A stretch of 64,000 nucleotides of DNA, taken from assembly GCF_029784155.1 (NCBI RefSeq), contig NC_073692.1, forward strand, positions 239,401,756 through 239,465,755, in the 5' to 3' direction. Shown in pieces: positions 1 to 10,023 of this stretch (positions within the stretch are counted from its first letter, which is position 1; each line of letters begins with the position of its first letter). The translations under genes and the position numbers were made by a program. Source of the stretch: Uranotaenia lowii. Taxonomy: Eukaryota; Arthropoda; Insecta; Diptera; Culicidae. The notes beneath the pieces were generated by a model. The model saw only the letters and a program-made list of their open reading frames with translations, had not been told where the DNA came from and did not search any database.

Positions 1-473
1 TTTTTTTTTTGCTGTTGCTGTTTTCGCCAGCAATCGTTTGTGTTCGCGTGAAAATGTTTGTATAGTGTGTGGGCGAGCATAGATCAAACAAATCATCGAA
101 TTTGTACAGGCCATTTGTGTAGTCTATGGCCCGCTTAACTTATATTCCGACAACAACGTGTGTGAAGTTTCTTATTGGAATTTTGAATTAATTCAGAATA
201 AATGTAAAGTATGTATCTATCATCTACCTGGATCGAGGGTCTCGTTTGAGTCTCTTGATAATTGATTTAAAGGCGAGAAAAATTAAACACTTTTTATGAA
301 CGCGTCCAAAAATTGAACACCTCTATTTTGTGCTGCCAGTGATATGCTGTCAAATCGTTTGACCGCGGTCGCGCGCAATTTTGTCTTGGAGCTTTTTTTT
401 ATTTTGAATCTGGTCTCGCGGAAAACAAAAATTTGTCCACAAAGTTTTGTCACAAATCTAACCGATCTTCGCA
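1..473. other. 5' flank of Psf2, no gene seen
   Basis: This AT-rich stretch begins with a T tract and holds only short open frames with no recognisable protein. It probably contains the Psf2 promoter and 5' UTR, because the Psf2 start codon lies at its right edge. No TATA box or initiator could be assigned with confidence. Confidence 0.5.
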
Positions 474-1269
474 ATGGAACCGGACGAGTTAGAATTCATT
501 GGCGAAAACGCCACCATCGGAGTAATACCCAGCTTTAACCACGATCCTATCTATCTTATTTCGGGAGCCATTGGACCGTTTCGAGGAGGCCATCCGTTGC
601 ATGTTCCCCTGTGGTTTGCAATCCATCTGAGGCAACAGCAAAAGTGTCGAATCGTACCACCGGAGTGGATGGACGTCCAATTGCTCGAAGACATGAAGGA
701 GGAGGAGAAACGATCCAGGTAGATGATAGATATTTTAGTTTTTGAATCATAGATCGTACTATTTCAATTAAAAATTCCAATGACAAACTTCACACAAGTT
801 GTTGGAATATAAGTTACATGCTAGAAATCCCCTTACTTCTTCGAAGCCGCATAAACATAACACTCGAACTTCGATCCATTTTAGACATTTTACCCGGATG
901 CCCAGCGAACACTACATGGTGGAAGCTAAATTGGTCCTCAACACAGCACCGGAAGACGTGCCGCAGTCGGATGAGATAAAAACGCTCATCAAAGACATTT
1001 GGGATATCCGGTGTGCGAAGCTTAGGACCACGACCGACATTTTCCTGAAGGGTGAAGGCGAAGCGGTTAAACTGGACAACGTAACCATGGTTGAATTGCA
1101 TACCATTCGGCCATTCCTTCCGCATTCCATGGACCTACTGTGGCGGATTCAGCAATCCAGGCGAGGTCCTCGGGGTAATGTTTCAATCCAAAACCAGTCG
1201 CTGATGATGAGCAGTATGAGTGCTTCGAATTCCCGAAACTCACAGGGAATGAATTCCTCGTCTCGGTAA
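474..1269 (+). CDS. Psf2: DNA replication complex GINS protein PSF2 (two exons)
   Basis: Psf2 is a subunit of the GINS tetramer (Sld5, Psf1, Psf2, Psf3), which joins Cdc45 and MCM2-7 to form the CMG replicative helicase in the nucleus. Exon 1 is 474-718, the intron is 719-884 (GT at 719, AG at 883-884) and exon 2 is 885-1269, ending in TAA. The spliced product is 209 aa, a normal length for the family. Diagnostic segments are an N-terminal acidic start (MEPDELEF), the block around YLISGAIGPFRGG, then VPLWFAIHLRQQQKCR and PPEWMD in exon 1. Exon 2 gives the MPSEHYM block, then DEIKTLIKDIWDIR and AKLR, and ends in a Ser/Asn-rich tail beyond the conserved fold. The start chosen is the first Met aligned with family N-termini. 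The intron phase is clean and no lesion is seen, so the gene looks intact. A MITE-rich region lies just downstream. Confidence 0.95.
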
Positions 1270-1334
1270 TACTAGATATTAGTGTTTTAATTTTTATCCG
1301 TTAAAATATAATTTTTTGTTCGTAAAAAGTTTGT

Positions 1335-1340
1335 ATTAAA
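1335..1340 (+). promoter_or_regulatory. Possible polyadenylation signal of Psf2
   Basis: An ATTAAA hexamer lies 65 bases beyond the Psf2 stop codon in AT-rich sequence. It is the nearest recognised signal variant I see downstream of the gene. This rests on motif and position only. Confidence 0.4.
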
Positions 1341-1391
1341 TTTATGAAAGTTATTTTCTGATTCCGAAAAGTGGAAAAAGTACTTTAAGTA

Positions 1392-1431
1392 GAGAATTCT
1401 TAGCACACGTTTTTGTGTGCTAAGAATTCTC
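1392..1431. repeat. Perfect 17 bp inverted repeat (hairpin, 6 nt loop)
   Basis: The left arm 1392-1408 (GAGAATTCTTAGCACAC) is the exact reverse complement of 1415-1431, around a 6-base GTTTTT loop. It lies about 120 bases beyond the Psf2 stop codon. It could be a transcript-end hairpin or the core of a small transposon remnant. The function is unknown. Confidence 0.85.
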
Positions 1432-2122
1432 GACCCACCTTGTTCATACAAATTCCATGTAGTTACCGAACTACGCGCCTGGATGATATGCAAATGCAGA
1501 GCCTAAGGATAGGGTGTTCATTGTTATTCGTAATTCGAGGTTTCACTTAGTACGAGGTGGTTCTTCCCCTTGACGGACTCGGATTAGCGGGGATCTACTG
1601 TAATTCGCAAAATTCAGGCGAATAGCGGAAACATGAAAATTATTCCTGAGACCTACAAGATATGACACCCAGAGGTGCCAGGTGGTATTGTCAAAAATCA
1701 GGACACCATGGTAAAAAAATCAGGAATTTTCAGGATACCACTAGCTTTCCTCCCAGGGCTTTTTCCTGCTCACACATAAAAAACGAAAAATCGGACTGTC
1801 TTTCAATCGACAGTCTATTCGGCCTCTCCCTTTCTTCACTTGACCGGTTCGTAAAAAGAAAATCTTGCCCCTAGAGCTTAATCATTTAAAATCGTTCATA
1901 TAGCTTTTTGAGGGTAATAAAATCGTTGGAATCTTATCATTGCAGATGTATCGCCTCCAATTTTGTAGATACCCACTTTGTATCCGACGTGCGCCACACA
2001 AGTTAAACATTTCCATTTAATTTTAAATCAAACATATGTACAATTTTACACTGTTTATGATATAAAATTCATTGACCGCTTGATCTTTACATCACGGAAT
2101 GTAAAATTATAGCAAAACAATG
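1432..2122. other. Intergenic sequence, no gene seen
   Basis: No coding homology is visible. Near 1583-1602 the sequence read on the - strand begins CAGTAGATCCCCGCTAATCC and is followed on the + strand by TA, which resembles one end of a pogo/Tigger-type DNA element. I could not find a matching opposite end. Confidence 0.35.
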
Positions 2123-3047
2123 TAAGGTACACCGGGGTAAGTGGGGACGGTTTTTTGTATAGTTCAACTTTAAAAAATCATATAAAAAAATCAGCAGTGG
2201 GTCAATTTGGATAAAATCGCGTTCAATGTGATGCAGAAAATGTTGTTCACAAATGCTGAAGAGATAAGCTTGATAGACGCAAAGCGAAAAAAGTTATCAC
2301 GTAAATTGTTATGGGCTTCTGGTGTCTTCACTTACCCCGCTTTATGGGGTAAGTGGGGACGGTAGATTTTCCCTTTGATTTCTCAGGAAATTTTCAACAA
2401 ATTTGTGTTTTTTGGTTAAATACGTTACTTTATTGCTCGAACCGTCCGAAATTTTGAAAAAAGTTCATGGTACTATTAATAAGGCATCTTTCAATTATTA
2501 TTGTGTGTAATCCGATATTATTGAAAATATATACTTATTTTAGAAAAAACAAGTACTTTTCCCAACTTTTCATGATCTGAATGTTAAATAAAGCTAAATT
2601 GTATTGAATGAAGGAGAGAAAATTGAAAAAATGTGTTAACATCAATGTATGTAGAAAGCCGTCCCCACTTACCCCAGGTAGGGTTTGGAGACAAAATTTT
2701 AGATTTTTGCAAATAAACCCTTTTTTCTCAATTTTTAACCGTCGTTTCTTTTCCTAACTGGTTGTTTCGAATGTAAGGATTGTTTCAATGTAGAGTTTTT
2801 CGTCAAGAGCCAGCTAGTTTACGAGAAATTTGCGATTGAAAAAGATGCACATCACCTCGACATCGTAGTTAAAAATATAAAATTTACAAAAAGTCACCTT
2901 AAACATCCGCTATTGTCGGAACCGTATCTCGTTTACAGTTATTGGATAGATCACAAGTGAATTAAACATTCTGCATTAAAAGTTTGAAAACATAGTTCAC
3001 AGTATTGTTTTAATAGCCACCGTCCCCACTTACCCCGGTGTACCTTA
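2123..3047. mobile_element. MITE with 28 bp perfect terminal inverted repeats and TA target site
   Basis: The end 2123-2150 (starting TAAGGTACACCGGGGTAAGT) is an exact reverse complement of 3020-3047. The outermost bases are TA on both sides, consistent with a TA target duplication as in the Tc1/mariner group. The terminal core recurs inside the element as an inverted pair around a 7-base loop at 2329-2355, and again near 2659-2676. There is no transposase ORF, so the element is non-autonomous. It lies between Psf2 and a non-LTR relic. Confidence 0.85.
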
Positions 3048-3074
3048 TTTCTATTCTCTTTTTGAAAAAAGACT

Positions 3075-3129
3075 AAAATTACATCAAAAGGAGTTGAAAA
3101 TTACATCAAAAGGAGTTGAAAATTACATC
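3075..3129. repeat. Tandem repeat, 22 bp unit, about 2.5 copies
   Basis: The unit AAAATTACATCAAAAGGAGT plus TG is repeated head to tail without mismatch. A related ATTACATCA motif occurs near 10255-10265. The repeat is too short to assign to a family. Confidence 0.8.
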
Positions 3130-3165
3130 GTCTTCGATTTACACTTGTGTTAGACTACTCGTGTT

Positions 3166-3830
3166 TTAGATTCCGTATACTTTAAGAAATTTTTTGCTGT
3201 GTACATTGATTGTTTCGTCGCTAAGATTAGAACATTCAAAATATAATTGAACATCATCGGCGAAAATGTAAATTTTGCAATGTTTAAAAAAAATATTTGG
3301 TAAGTCATGAATATACATTGTTAAAATATTGGACCCAGTATACACAGCAAAAATTGTTTCCTGTAAAATAACGCAAATATCCTGTAACAAAAAGAAGTAG
3401 GACATTTACCGTAATTTTACAGGTCGAAAAACAATTTACGTGACATTTAATTTACAGTGTACAATTCTACAGGACATTTGCTGTAATAATAAATGAATCT
3501 TCGTTAACTTTCAAGGAAAACAATTTAAAATTACAGGTTTTGTTAATTACAGGTTGATTTATTTTAAAGTTTGCAGTTTCAGTGACACGTAATAGTCAAA
3601 AAAAAATTCTGTGTAGAACCTTGGGGCACACCTGATGTGATTGGTGAGAGTGATGAGTACTGTTTGTCATTGAACACTGACTGGAATCGATCAGATAGAT
3701 ATGATCTTATTAAATTGATCGCAGAGATTCAAAACCCAAAATTATTTGAAAGCTTTTTGAGTAGAGCACTATGGCTTATACAATCAAAAGCTTTGGAAAA
3801 ATCTAATAAATTAATAATGACAGATTGAGA
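3166..3830 (-). pseudogene. Non-LTR retrotransposon reverse transcriptase fragment (N0, 3' piece)
   Basis: Read on the - strand, this relic carries RT landmarks in order: LDFSKAFD (near 3795), an SGVPQGS-type motif (near 3620-3640) and FADDVQLYF (near 3250). These are RT palm motifs of Jockey/CR1-like elements. The frame is broken by stops and indels, so it is dead. A small MITE (3343-3613) lies directly after the GVPQG codons. The 5' side is cut at 3831 by the poly(A) end of Jockey element N1. A plausible upstream piece of the same gene lies beyond N1 at 8972-9304. Confidence 0.75.
3343..3613. mobile_element. Small MITE inserted in the N0 RT fragment
   Basis: The left end CACAGCAAAAATT is answered by AATTCTGTG at the right end, each flanked by TA (3341-3342 and 3614-3615). 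Removing it with one TA rejoins the RT reading around GVPQG, which independently supports the boundaries. The inside is AT-rich with scattered CTGTAA and TTACAG motifs and no ORF. It is a Tc1/mariner-like non-autonomous element by target site only. Confidence 0.75.
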
Positions 3831-3842
3831 CTTTTTTTTTTT

Positions 3843-4079
3843 AAATATGTCTTTATTCGTACCAATTCATCATTACATTCATATTACATTATTACATTAA
3901 ATTATATGTTCAGTTCAATAATGAACTGTCCAGAGCCCTATAGTTTGCTAATCACTAAAGTTTATTTATTCAACTTAAATTTGCTGAGCACAATCAAGTA
4001 TTTTTTGTAGGAGAACATCCTGTAATGTCAAAAAAATTTTAAACTTACAACTAAAAACTAAAACTATCCTAAAATTAAA
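3843..4079 (-). other. 3' UTR of Jockey element N1
   Basis: AT-rich sequence between the ORF2 stop and the poly(A) tail, with no coding content. Confidence 0.6.
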
Positions 4080-6650
4080 CTAAATGTAGAGAGAACGAAT
4101 CTCTGCGATGGAAGACTGCATCGATTTTCCTCTGAAGTTGGAGATGATTTTGTTGGCCATCTCTTCGATCGATTCAATGCCCGCAATCCGATAAAGGTCT
4201 TCGGTGCTGTGCCAAGGTGGAAGCCGCAAAATCATTTTCAGAACCTTGTTCTGAATCCTCTGGATGGCTTTCTTCCTCGTCGCGCAGCAGCTAGACCAAA
4301 TCGGAACTGCATACATTATCGCTGGTCGGAATACCTGCTTATAAATAAGCATCTTATTCTTCAGGCACAGTCGGGATTTCCTGTTGATGAGAGAATAAAG
4401 AGATTTAGTGTATTTATTACATTTAGATTGAATATCTTCAATGTGATTTTTAAAAGTAAGATTCAGATCAAGTGTGAGTCTCAAGTACTTCACGTGATCA
4501 GACCATTCTAATGAAACCCCATTAAAAGTTATGGAATGATTTTCATTAGGTTTTAAAAATTTAGCTCTTGGCTTATGGGGAAATAAAATAAGTTGAGTTT
4601 TGGAAGCGTTAGGAGAAATTTTCCACATTTTCAAGTAATTCAAAAAGGAATTTAAATTTTGTTGCAATCATCAGGAAGATCAGAAGTAAAAATATTGTAT
4701 AAGATTGGCCCAAGTATACTACCCTGAGGGACCCCAGCTCTAATGGGTGTCCTTTCAGAGCATGAATTTTGATAGCTTACTTGTAAGGTTCGGCTAGTCA
4801 AATAATTTTGAATAATTTTGGTGAGATATACGGGAAAATCAAATCGAGCTAATTTAGCTACTAAACCTTTGTGCCAAACACTGTCAAAAGCTTTTTCAAT
4901 ATCTAGAAGAGCAACACCAGTTGAATAACCTTCAGATTTGCTAGCGTTAATCATATTAGTTACACTCAAAAGTTGATGTGTAGTAGAATGCCCATGACGA
5001 AACCCAAATTGTTCATCAGGGAAAATAGAATTCTGATTAATGTGAATCATCATTCTATTCAAAATAACTCTCTCAAATAGTTTACTTAAAGATGGAAGCA
5101 AACTAATTGGTCGATAACTTGAAGGCTCTGAAGCACTTTTTCCAGGTTTTAAAATTGGAGTTACTTTGGCATTTTTCCATTTATTGGGAAAATAAGCCAA
5201 GTGAAAACATTTATTAAAGATTTTAACTAAAAAATTTAAAGTGCTTTCAGGCAACTTTTTTATAAGAATATAGAAAATCCCATCTTCCCCCGGAGCTTTC
5301 ATATTTTTAAATTTTTTGAAAATCAATTTAAGTTCATCAATATTTGTCTCACAGGAACTTTCAAATACGTTTGGTTTAGAAAGGATATCATCGAATTCAA
5401 GGGAAATTTGAGCATCAATTTGACTTACAACGTTTAAATTAAAATCATGAGCAGACTCAAATTGTTGGGCTAATTTTTGAGCTTTTTCTGCGTTAGTTAA
5501 AAGAAGTTTATCCCCATCTTTCAAAGTAGGAATTGGCTTCTGGGGCTTTTTCAGAATTTTAGTCGATTTCCAAAATGGCTTTGAGTAGGGTTTTATGTCC
5601 TCTACTGCTTTAGCAAAATTTTCATTACGAATGAAATTTAAAACGTTTGATCTCTTTTTGAAGGTCGCAATAAATAAATTTCAAATAAGGATCCCTAGTA
5701 CGTTGATATTGGCGTCGACGAATGTTTTTCAGTCGTATCAAAAACTGAAGATCATCATCAATTAAAGGTTGATTAAATTTATGTTTAACTTTAGGTATTG
5801 AAGCGGCTCTAGCATTGACTATTGAAGTTGTCAAATTTTCTACAGCCAAATCAATATCTTCTATTGAATTCAATGGAACGTTTACATCTAAATTACGTTC
5901 AATAAAATTCATATATCGCTCCCAGTTAGCCTTTTGAAAATTAAAAGTTGATTTTAAAGGGTTTTCAATGGGACTTTGGGATAAAGAAAATGTTACTGGA
6001 AGGTGGTCTGAATCGAGGTCTGCATGAGTAACTAATTGACTACAATGCTCGCCTAAATCCGTTAGAACCAAATCAATTGTGGAAGGAGTTCTAATCGAAG
6101 AGAAACAAGTATGCCCATTAGGATATTCAACAGTATAATATCCAGCAGAGCAGTCATTAAATAAAATATTCCCATTTGAATTTGATGAAATATTATTCCA
6201 AGATCGGTGTTTTGCATTAAAGTCACCAATAATAAAAAATTTAGATTTATTTCTGGTGAGTTTTTGTAAATCTCCCCTCAAAAAATTTTTCTGTTCACCG
6301 CTTCATTGAAAAGGCAAATATGCGGCAACAATTATAATTTTCCCCATAGAAGTTTCTAATTCAATTCCAATTGTTTCTAAGACTTTTGTATTGAAAGAAG
6401 GAAGAAGTCTAAATTTGAGACGACTATTGATGACAATAGCTACACCCCCACCTTGTCGATCAAGTCGATCATTACGCAAAATTTTAAAGAAAGCATTGCT
6501 TTTGAAGTTATTGTCTGGCTTTAAAAAAGTTTCAGTGATGGCAGCAATATGTATGTTTTGAGTTTTCAAAAATAAAAAGAACTCATCTTGGTTAGCCAGC
6601 AAAGATCTAGCATTCCAATTCATAATTTTTAAACACCTATTTGGATCCAT
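4080..6650 (-). pseudogene. N1 ORF2: endonuclease and reverse transcriptase, broken
   Basis: ORF2 starts at the ATG at 6648-6650 with MDPNRCLKIMNWNARSLL, the usual start of an APE-type endonuclease. Endonuclease landmarks follow: ITETFLK, RQGGGVAI, FFIIGDFNAKH and DSDHLPVT. The RT part shows APGEDGI, LLDIEKAFDSVWHKGL and AGVPQGSILGPILYNIFTSDLP. The expected FADD box is missing: the reading goes from DLPDDC straight to a shifted frame (NSFLNYLKMWKISPNASKTQL), so a segment of roughly 100 bases containing the catalytic aspartates has been deleted. An in-frame TGA at 6303-6305 and a frameshift near 5525-5625 add further damage. The C-terminal thumb region (PWHSTEDLYRIAGIES) is preserved. The product cannot be active. 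Confidence 0.9.
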
Positions 6651-8942
6651 GAGGGAATCGTAAAGTCATAATAATTTTGTTAGCATAATTAAAAGAAGTT
6701 TGGAAAGCTTCAAACATTGAATTTGCTTTCAACATAAGTTGCATCATTTCCATTAAATTTTGATGCAAAAATTTTAATTTTTCCTCAGTAATCTCACCCA
6801 AATCAACATAATTGTTAGGATCAGAAAATGAAGGAGAAGAACAAACATTTGAATTTCGGGGATTTTCCCAAGCCTTCGCATGAACGTTGAGACTTGGTTT
6901 TTTCCCATTTTTATTAGTTGAACCTGAAGAGGGCAACCCATTTTCAACCACCTCTGAGAACGATAAACAGCGAGTCTGGGGCGCAGAATCAGCACAGGTA
7001 ACATTAAAATCACTTCGGGTATTACCCAGCCGTGATTCCAATGTAGGCCGAGGCTGACCGCGGACAGGCAGGTTGTTTGCCGGCCCGACGTGTGAAGACG
7101 AAAAAGAGGAAGGAGGAGAAGAAACTTTTCTGGAAACTTTGGGATTTTTCCTAGAAGCAATAATTTTTGCCCTGATGGGACAGTCTAGCGAATTCGAGGA
7201 GTGATTACCTGCGCAATTCGCACACTTGAAAAATTCTGTTTGTGGCTTATCACCACCAAAAAGGCATTTAGGGGGAAGTGTTCCTAAATGCGCATATTGG
7301 GTAATATGCGCATACAGCCGATTTACGATATGGCTAAAGATTCATCATATCTAGTCAGTGCAGTTTGAGGGTAATGCGCTTTTAACACATGGCATGAAAA
7401 AACTAAATTGTTATATAAAGTCGAAAAAATTTAAAAATTCAAACAAGATTTTTGTCAGTTTTGTTATAATATATTGAACTTTAATTATTGTGCGTACAGA
7501 TTCTGTGAACAAAAGTTTTAATGATTTTTCTTTCCTTTCCATCTAGAAATTGAAAATTCAACAAATTGAAGCTTTTGGCAAAGTTGTAAATGGTAAGATA
7601 TTGGAATAAGAGACAGGTTCTGAATGCCCATATCAAGGCAGGTTAAATGCCTACATCAAGAAAAATACCTAGATTAGTCTTATAAATTTTTTACTTTCTA
7701 TCGTCTAAACATTCAATCTACGCTCAAGTCACGATCTTACAGCGAAAAAAGAAGAACTTCATACTGATCTGATAAAAATACAATATGAACAAAATATTAC
7801 CATGAAATATGGCCTTATGACATACTTAACTATGTTTCATGCAAAAGAACTAGTGATGTAGAAAATTTCACCAAAATTTCAGCCTTGATGTATGCTTAAC
7901 ATCCGTTTCTACCATTTTCAATTAAATAATACCAAAATATTGCAAGTGTGAATGAAAAATAGCTGAAAACATAAATATGCGCATTTAGCCCGCCAGTTTC
8001 GGAAATCCGCTATTTTGATTTATTTTTTTATAAAATTATTTTCACAAAAACTGTAAGAGATTTTAACAGAAAAATTGCTCTTACGTATAGAAAACAGATG
8101 TCCGCTAATGTGCATATAGTTTTCAGACTCTTATCTATTGGAATATGGGAGAAAATGAGTGCTTTCCTTAATATGCGCATATAGCCCGCCTCTCCCCTAG
8201 ACTTTTCATGATCGAATGAGCCGCAAAGCATATATCTGGCATTCATTCTACAATTTTTAGTGCCGTGACAAAAAGCTTGACAACGCCGACATTGCGTAAT
8301 ATTTTGAAGGAAATTGGTTGAAGATTTTCGAAAAGGTTCGAATTTGACTCGACAATGAAACATAAGACGAGCCTTTTCAAGAATTTGCAAATTATTAACT
8401 TGATCCTTTTTAAAATGGATCAAATAAAGTTCAGGAGCAAAACCAACACTACTGATATTATTGGTGTTGGTTCTTTTCCTCATTTGAATTACTTGAATTG
8501 GAGAAAAACCTAACAAAGAATTTAATTCAAATGGACGATCACTTCTAGTGTCGTACGTAAAAAATTGATGTTTTTTATTATTCAAATAATTTAACATTTC
8601 TTGAAAATCATTAAGAGATTCCGCCAAAATACGAGCAGTTCCCCTTCGACCGATCTGAAAAGAAATCTTCACATCCTTGACGGAAGTGACAATTTCTTTC
8701 CGAAAGGCATTGAAGTCAGGAATCTTGACCATAATTGGTGGAACCTTTTCGTTTTTAAGAGTATAAGAAGAAGAAGGTTTCTTAGTACTCTTATCAGAAT
8801 TAAATATGAATATTTCCTCATCACCGATGTTATGAAGGACATCGAATGAATTGGAAATTTCAACTTTTTTGGCAGATGGCCCTGGATTAGGTTCAGCAAT
8901 CCGTTTTCTTCCGGCCCTTGAGCCGGCCGAAGACTTCCCCAT
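6637..8942 (-). pseudogene. N1 ORF1: gag-like nucleic-acid-binding protein, split by a MITE
   Basis: ORF1 of Jockey-type elements encodes an RNA chaperone that coats the transcript. The likely start is the ATG at 8940-8942 (MGKSSAGSRAGRKR); the open frame upstream begins only with GTG. Cys-rich knuckles are visible as CRRCQAFCHGTKNC, then MLCGSFDHEKS, and beyond the insertion FFKCANCAGNHSS. The frame is interrupted by the MITE at 7272-8197 and is preserved if that insert and one TAG copy are removed. ORF1 ends in TAG at 6637-6639, overlapping the ORF2 start by 14 bases. The region after the knuckles is Ser/Asn-rich. Confidence 0.85.
7272..8197. mobile_element. 926 bp MITE inserted in Jockey ORF1
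   Basis: The ends are imperfect inverted repeats of about 27 bases: GGGGAAGTGTTCCTAAATGC on the left and, read on the - strand, GGGGAGAGGCGGGCTATATG on the right, both followed by GCATATT-type sequence. It is flanked by TAG on both sides (7269-7271 and 8198-8200). The inner motif ATGCGCAT recurs at 7288, 7305 and near 7976 and 8173. There is no transposase. The boundaries are supported by restoration of the ORF1 frame on removal. Confidence 0.85.
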
Positions 8943-8971
8943 GCTGGAAAGAAAATCGTATTCAATCGTAT

Positions 8972-9304
8972 TTAATGTTTCATTTTTGTTTTCCTTAATC
9001 TCTGCCACAGAATTTTTGAGGATAGATTTGAATCAAGGAATCCTTCATTGTATCTTTTCTTTGCAGTTTTGACAAGAGTATTAACTCTATTACGAATTAT
9101 TTTGTAAAGGTTGAAATGCTCATTGCTACGTGATGTTTTCCATTGATTGAATGCTAAATTCCTGTTTACAATAGCATGGGCAATAGAAACGTTAAACCAT
9201 GGGTTATGACCTCGGGAAGTCAGATTGAGAAAATCTGTTAAAATGTTAGTGTCGTCGATATTGTAAAATAAATCCCAATCAATAGAATTAAGTTCCCTGT
9301 TCAA
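8972..9304 (-). pseudogene. Non-LTR retrotransposon fragment, linker between endonuclease and RT (N0, 5' piece)
   Basis: The - strand frame contains NPWFNVSIAHAIVNRNLA, then NLYKIIRNRVNTLVKTAKKRY and SSKILWQRLRK. This is the pattern of the linker between the endonuclease and RT domains of CR1/Jockey-like ORF2 proteins. The fragment stops where the 5' end of N1 begins. It probably belongs with the RT relic at 3166-3830, although sequence that should lie between the two pieces is missing. Confidence 0.6.
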
Positions 9305-9395
9305 AAGATGAATATTCTTTTTTTCTTCTTCTGTCTTCTTTTCTCATTAGTTAAATTTTTTTTTGAGAAAATTTATATTATGATATCGTCATACC

Positions 9396-10023
9396 TAAGC
9401 TTTCCAGATTTTTTTAAATCGTATTCGAACCGGGCAAATCCGAGCATTTTTACCCAAAAACCTGGCAAGAAAATCTGACCAAAATTCAGACATTTCTCAT
9501 GAAAATTCAAAAGAAAAAGTGGAAAATGAACACATGAATTTTTTTTCTTTATCGAGTCACATCAGCGGTGTTCAATTCAAATTTAAATTTCCAAAAAATG
9601 TGTGCACGTGTATTTTGATGGAATATGCTCCAAAAATCATACATTATGTAAAAAAACGTAGTTTGGGTCTGGATTTCGCTTAGATTTTGGATTAATCCGG
9701 GCATTTTTCATCGATATCTGGGCAACCGGACCGAACCGGGCTGTCATGTCCCATGCCTACCACGCTTACCAGCGCAGTTTTGTTCGCCATGTTTTCCTTA
9801 GAAGGGTTATCCATGTTTTTTTAAACAGCTGTCTGCGTCTACCGCGAGTAACAATCACCAACAGAATTCCAACAGACGGAGACAGCTGGTGTTTTAAAAA
9901 AAGGATAACCCTTCAAAAGAAAACATGGCGGCGAAACTGCGCTGGTGAGCTTGGTAGACTTGGGACACGACACGGGCTTTTTCCTTTTTTTCTTTGAAAA
10001 AGCAGGCAATCTGGAAAGCTTAA
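9396..10023. mobile_element. hAT-like MITE with a large inner palindrome
   Basis: The ends are TAAGCTTTCCAGAT on the left and its inverse ATCTGGAAAGCTTA on the right. TCATACC flanks both sides (9389-9395 and 10024-10030), an imperfect 8 bp duplication if the preceding base is counted, which fits the hAT group. The inside holds repeated CCGGGCA motifs near 9435, 9695 and 9735, and the long hairpin described separately. There is no transposase ORF. The pair of open frames across the palindrome are reflections of each other and not genes. Confidence 0.75.
9737..9976. repeat. Long inverted repeat, arms about 100 bp, loop about 33 bases
   Basis: The left arm 9737-9840 pairs with 9874-9976. Strong blocks include CAGCTGTCTGCGTCT against AGACGGAGACAGCTG, GGGTTATCC against GGATAACCC, and AGCGCAGTTT against AAACTGCGCT. 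Mismatches are scattered, so transcription would give an imperfect hairpin. It lies inside the hAT-like MITE. Confidence 0.8.

Larger units (their letters stand above)
3831..8990 (-). mobile_element. Jockey-clade (Juan-like) non-LTR retrotransposon N1, defective
   Basis: The element reads right to left and ends in a poly(A) tail, seen as the T tract at 3832-3842. ORF1 (zinc-knuckle, gag-like) and ORF2 (endonuclease plus reverse transcriptase) overlap by 14 bases. It has at least four lesions: a 0.93 kb MITE in ORF1, an in-frame stop at 6303-6305, a frameshift between 5625 and 5524, and a deletion near 4660 that removes the catalytic FADD segment. The 5' boundary is approximate. No clear target duplication was found. 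Confidence 0.85.

Noticed and set aside
3819..9230. CAGATTGAGA present at both 3821-3830 and 9221-9230 as a target duplication of N1
   Set aside because: The right copy lies inside a continuous reading frame of another element, about 230 bases beyond the N1 5' end, so the match is probably chance.
9746..9997. ORFs on both strands near 9.75-10.05 kb
   Set aside because: They read through the two arms of a palindrome and mirror each other.
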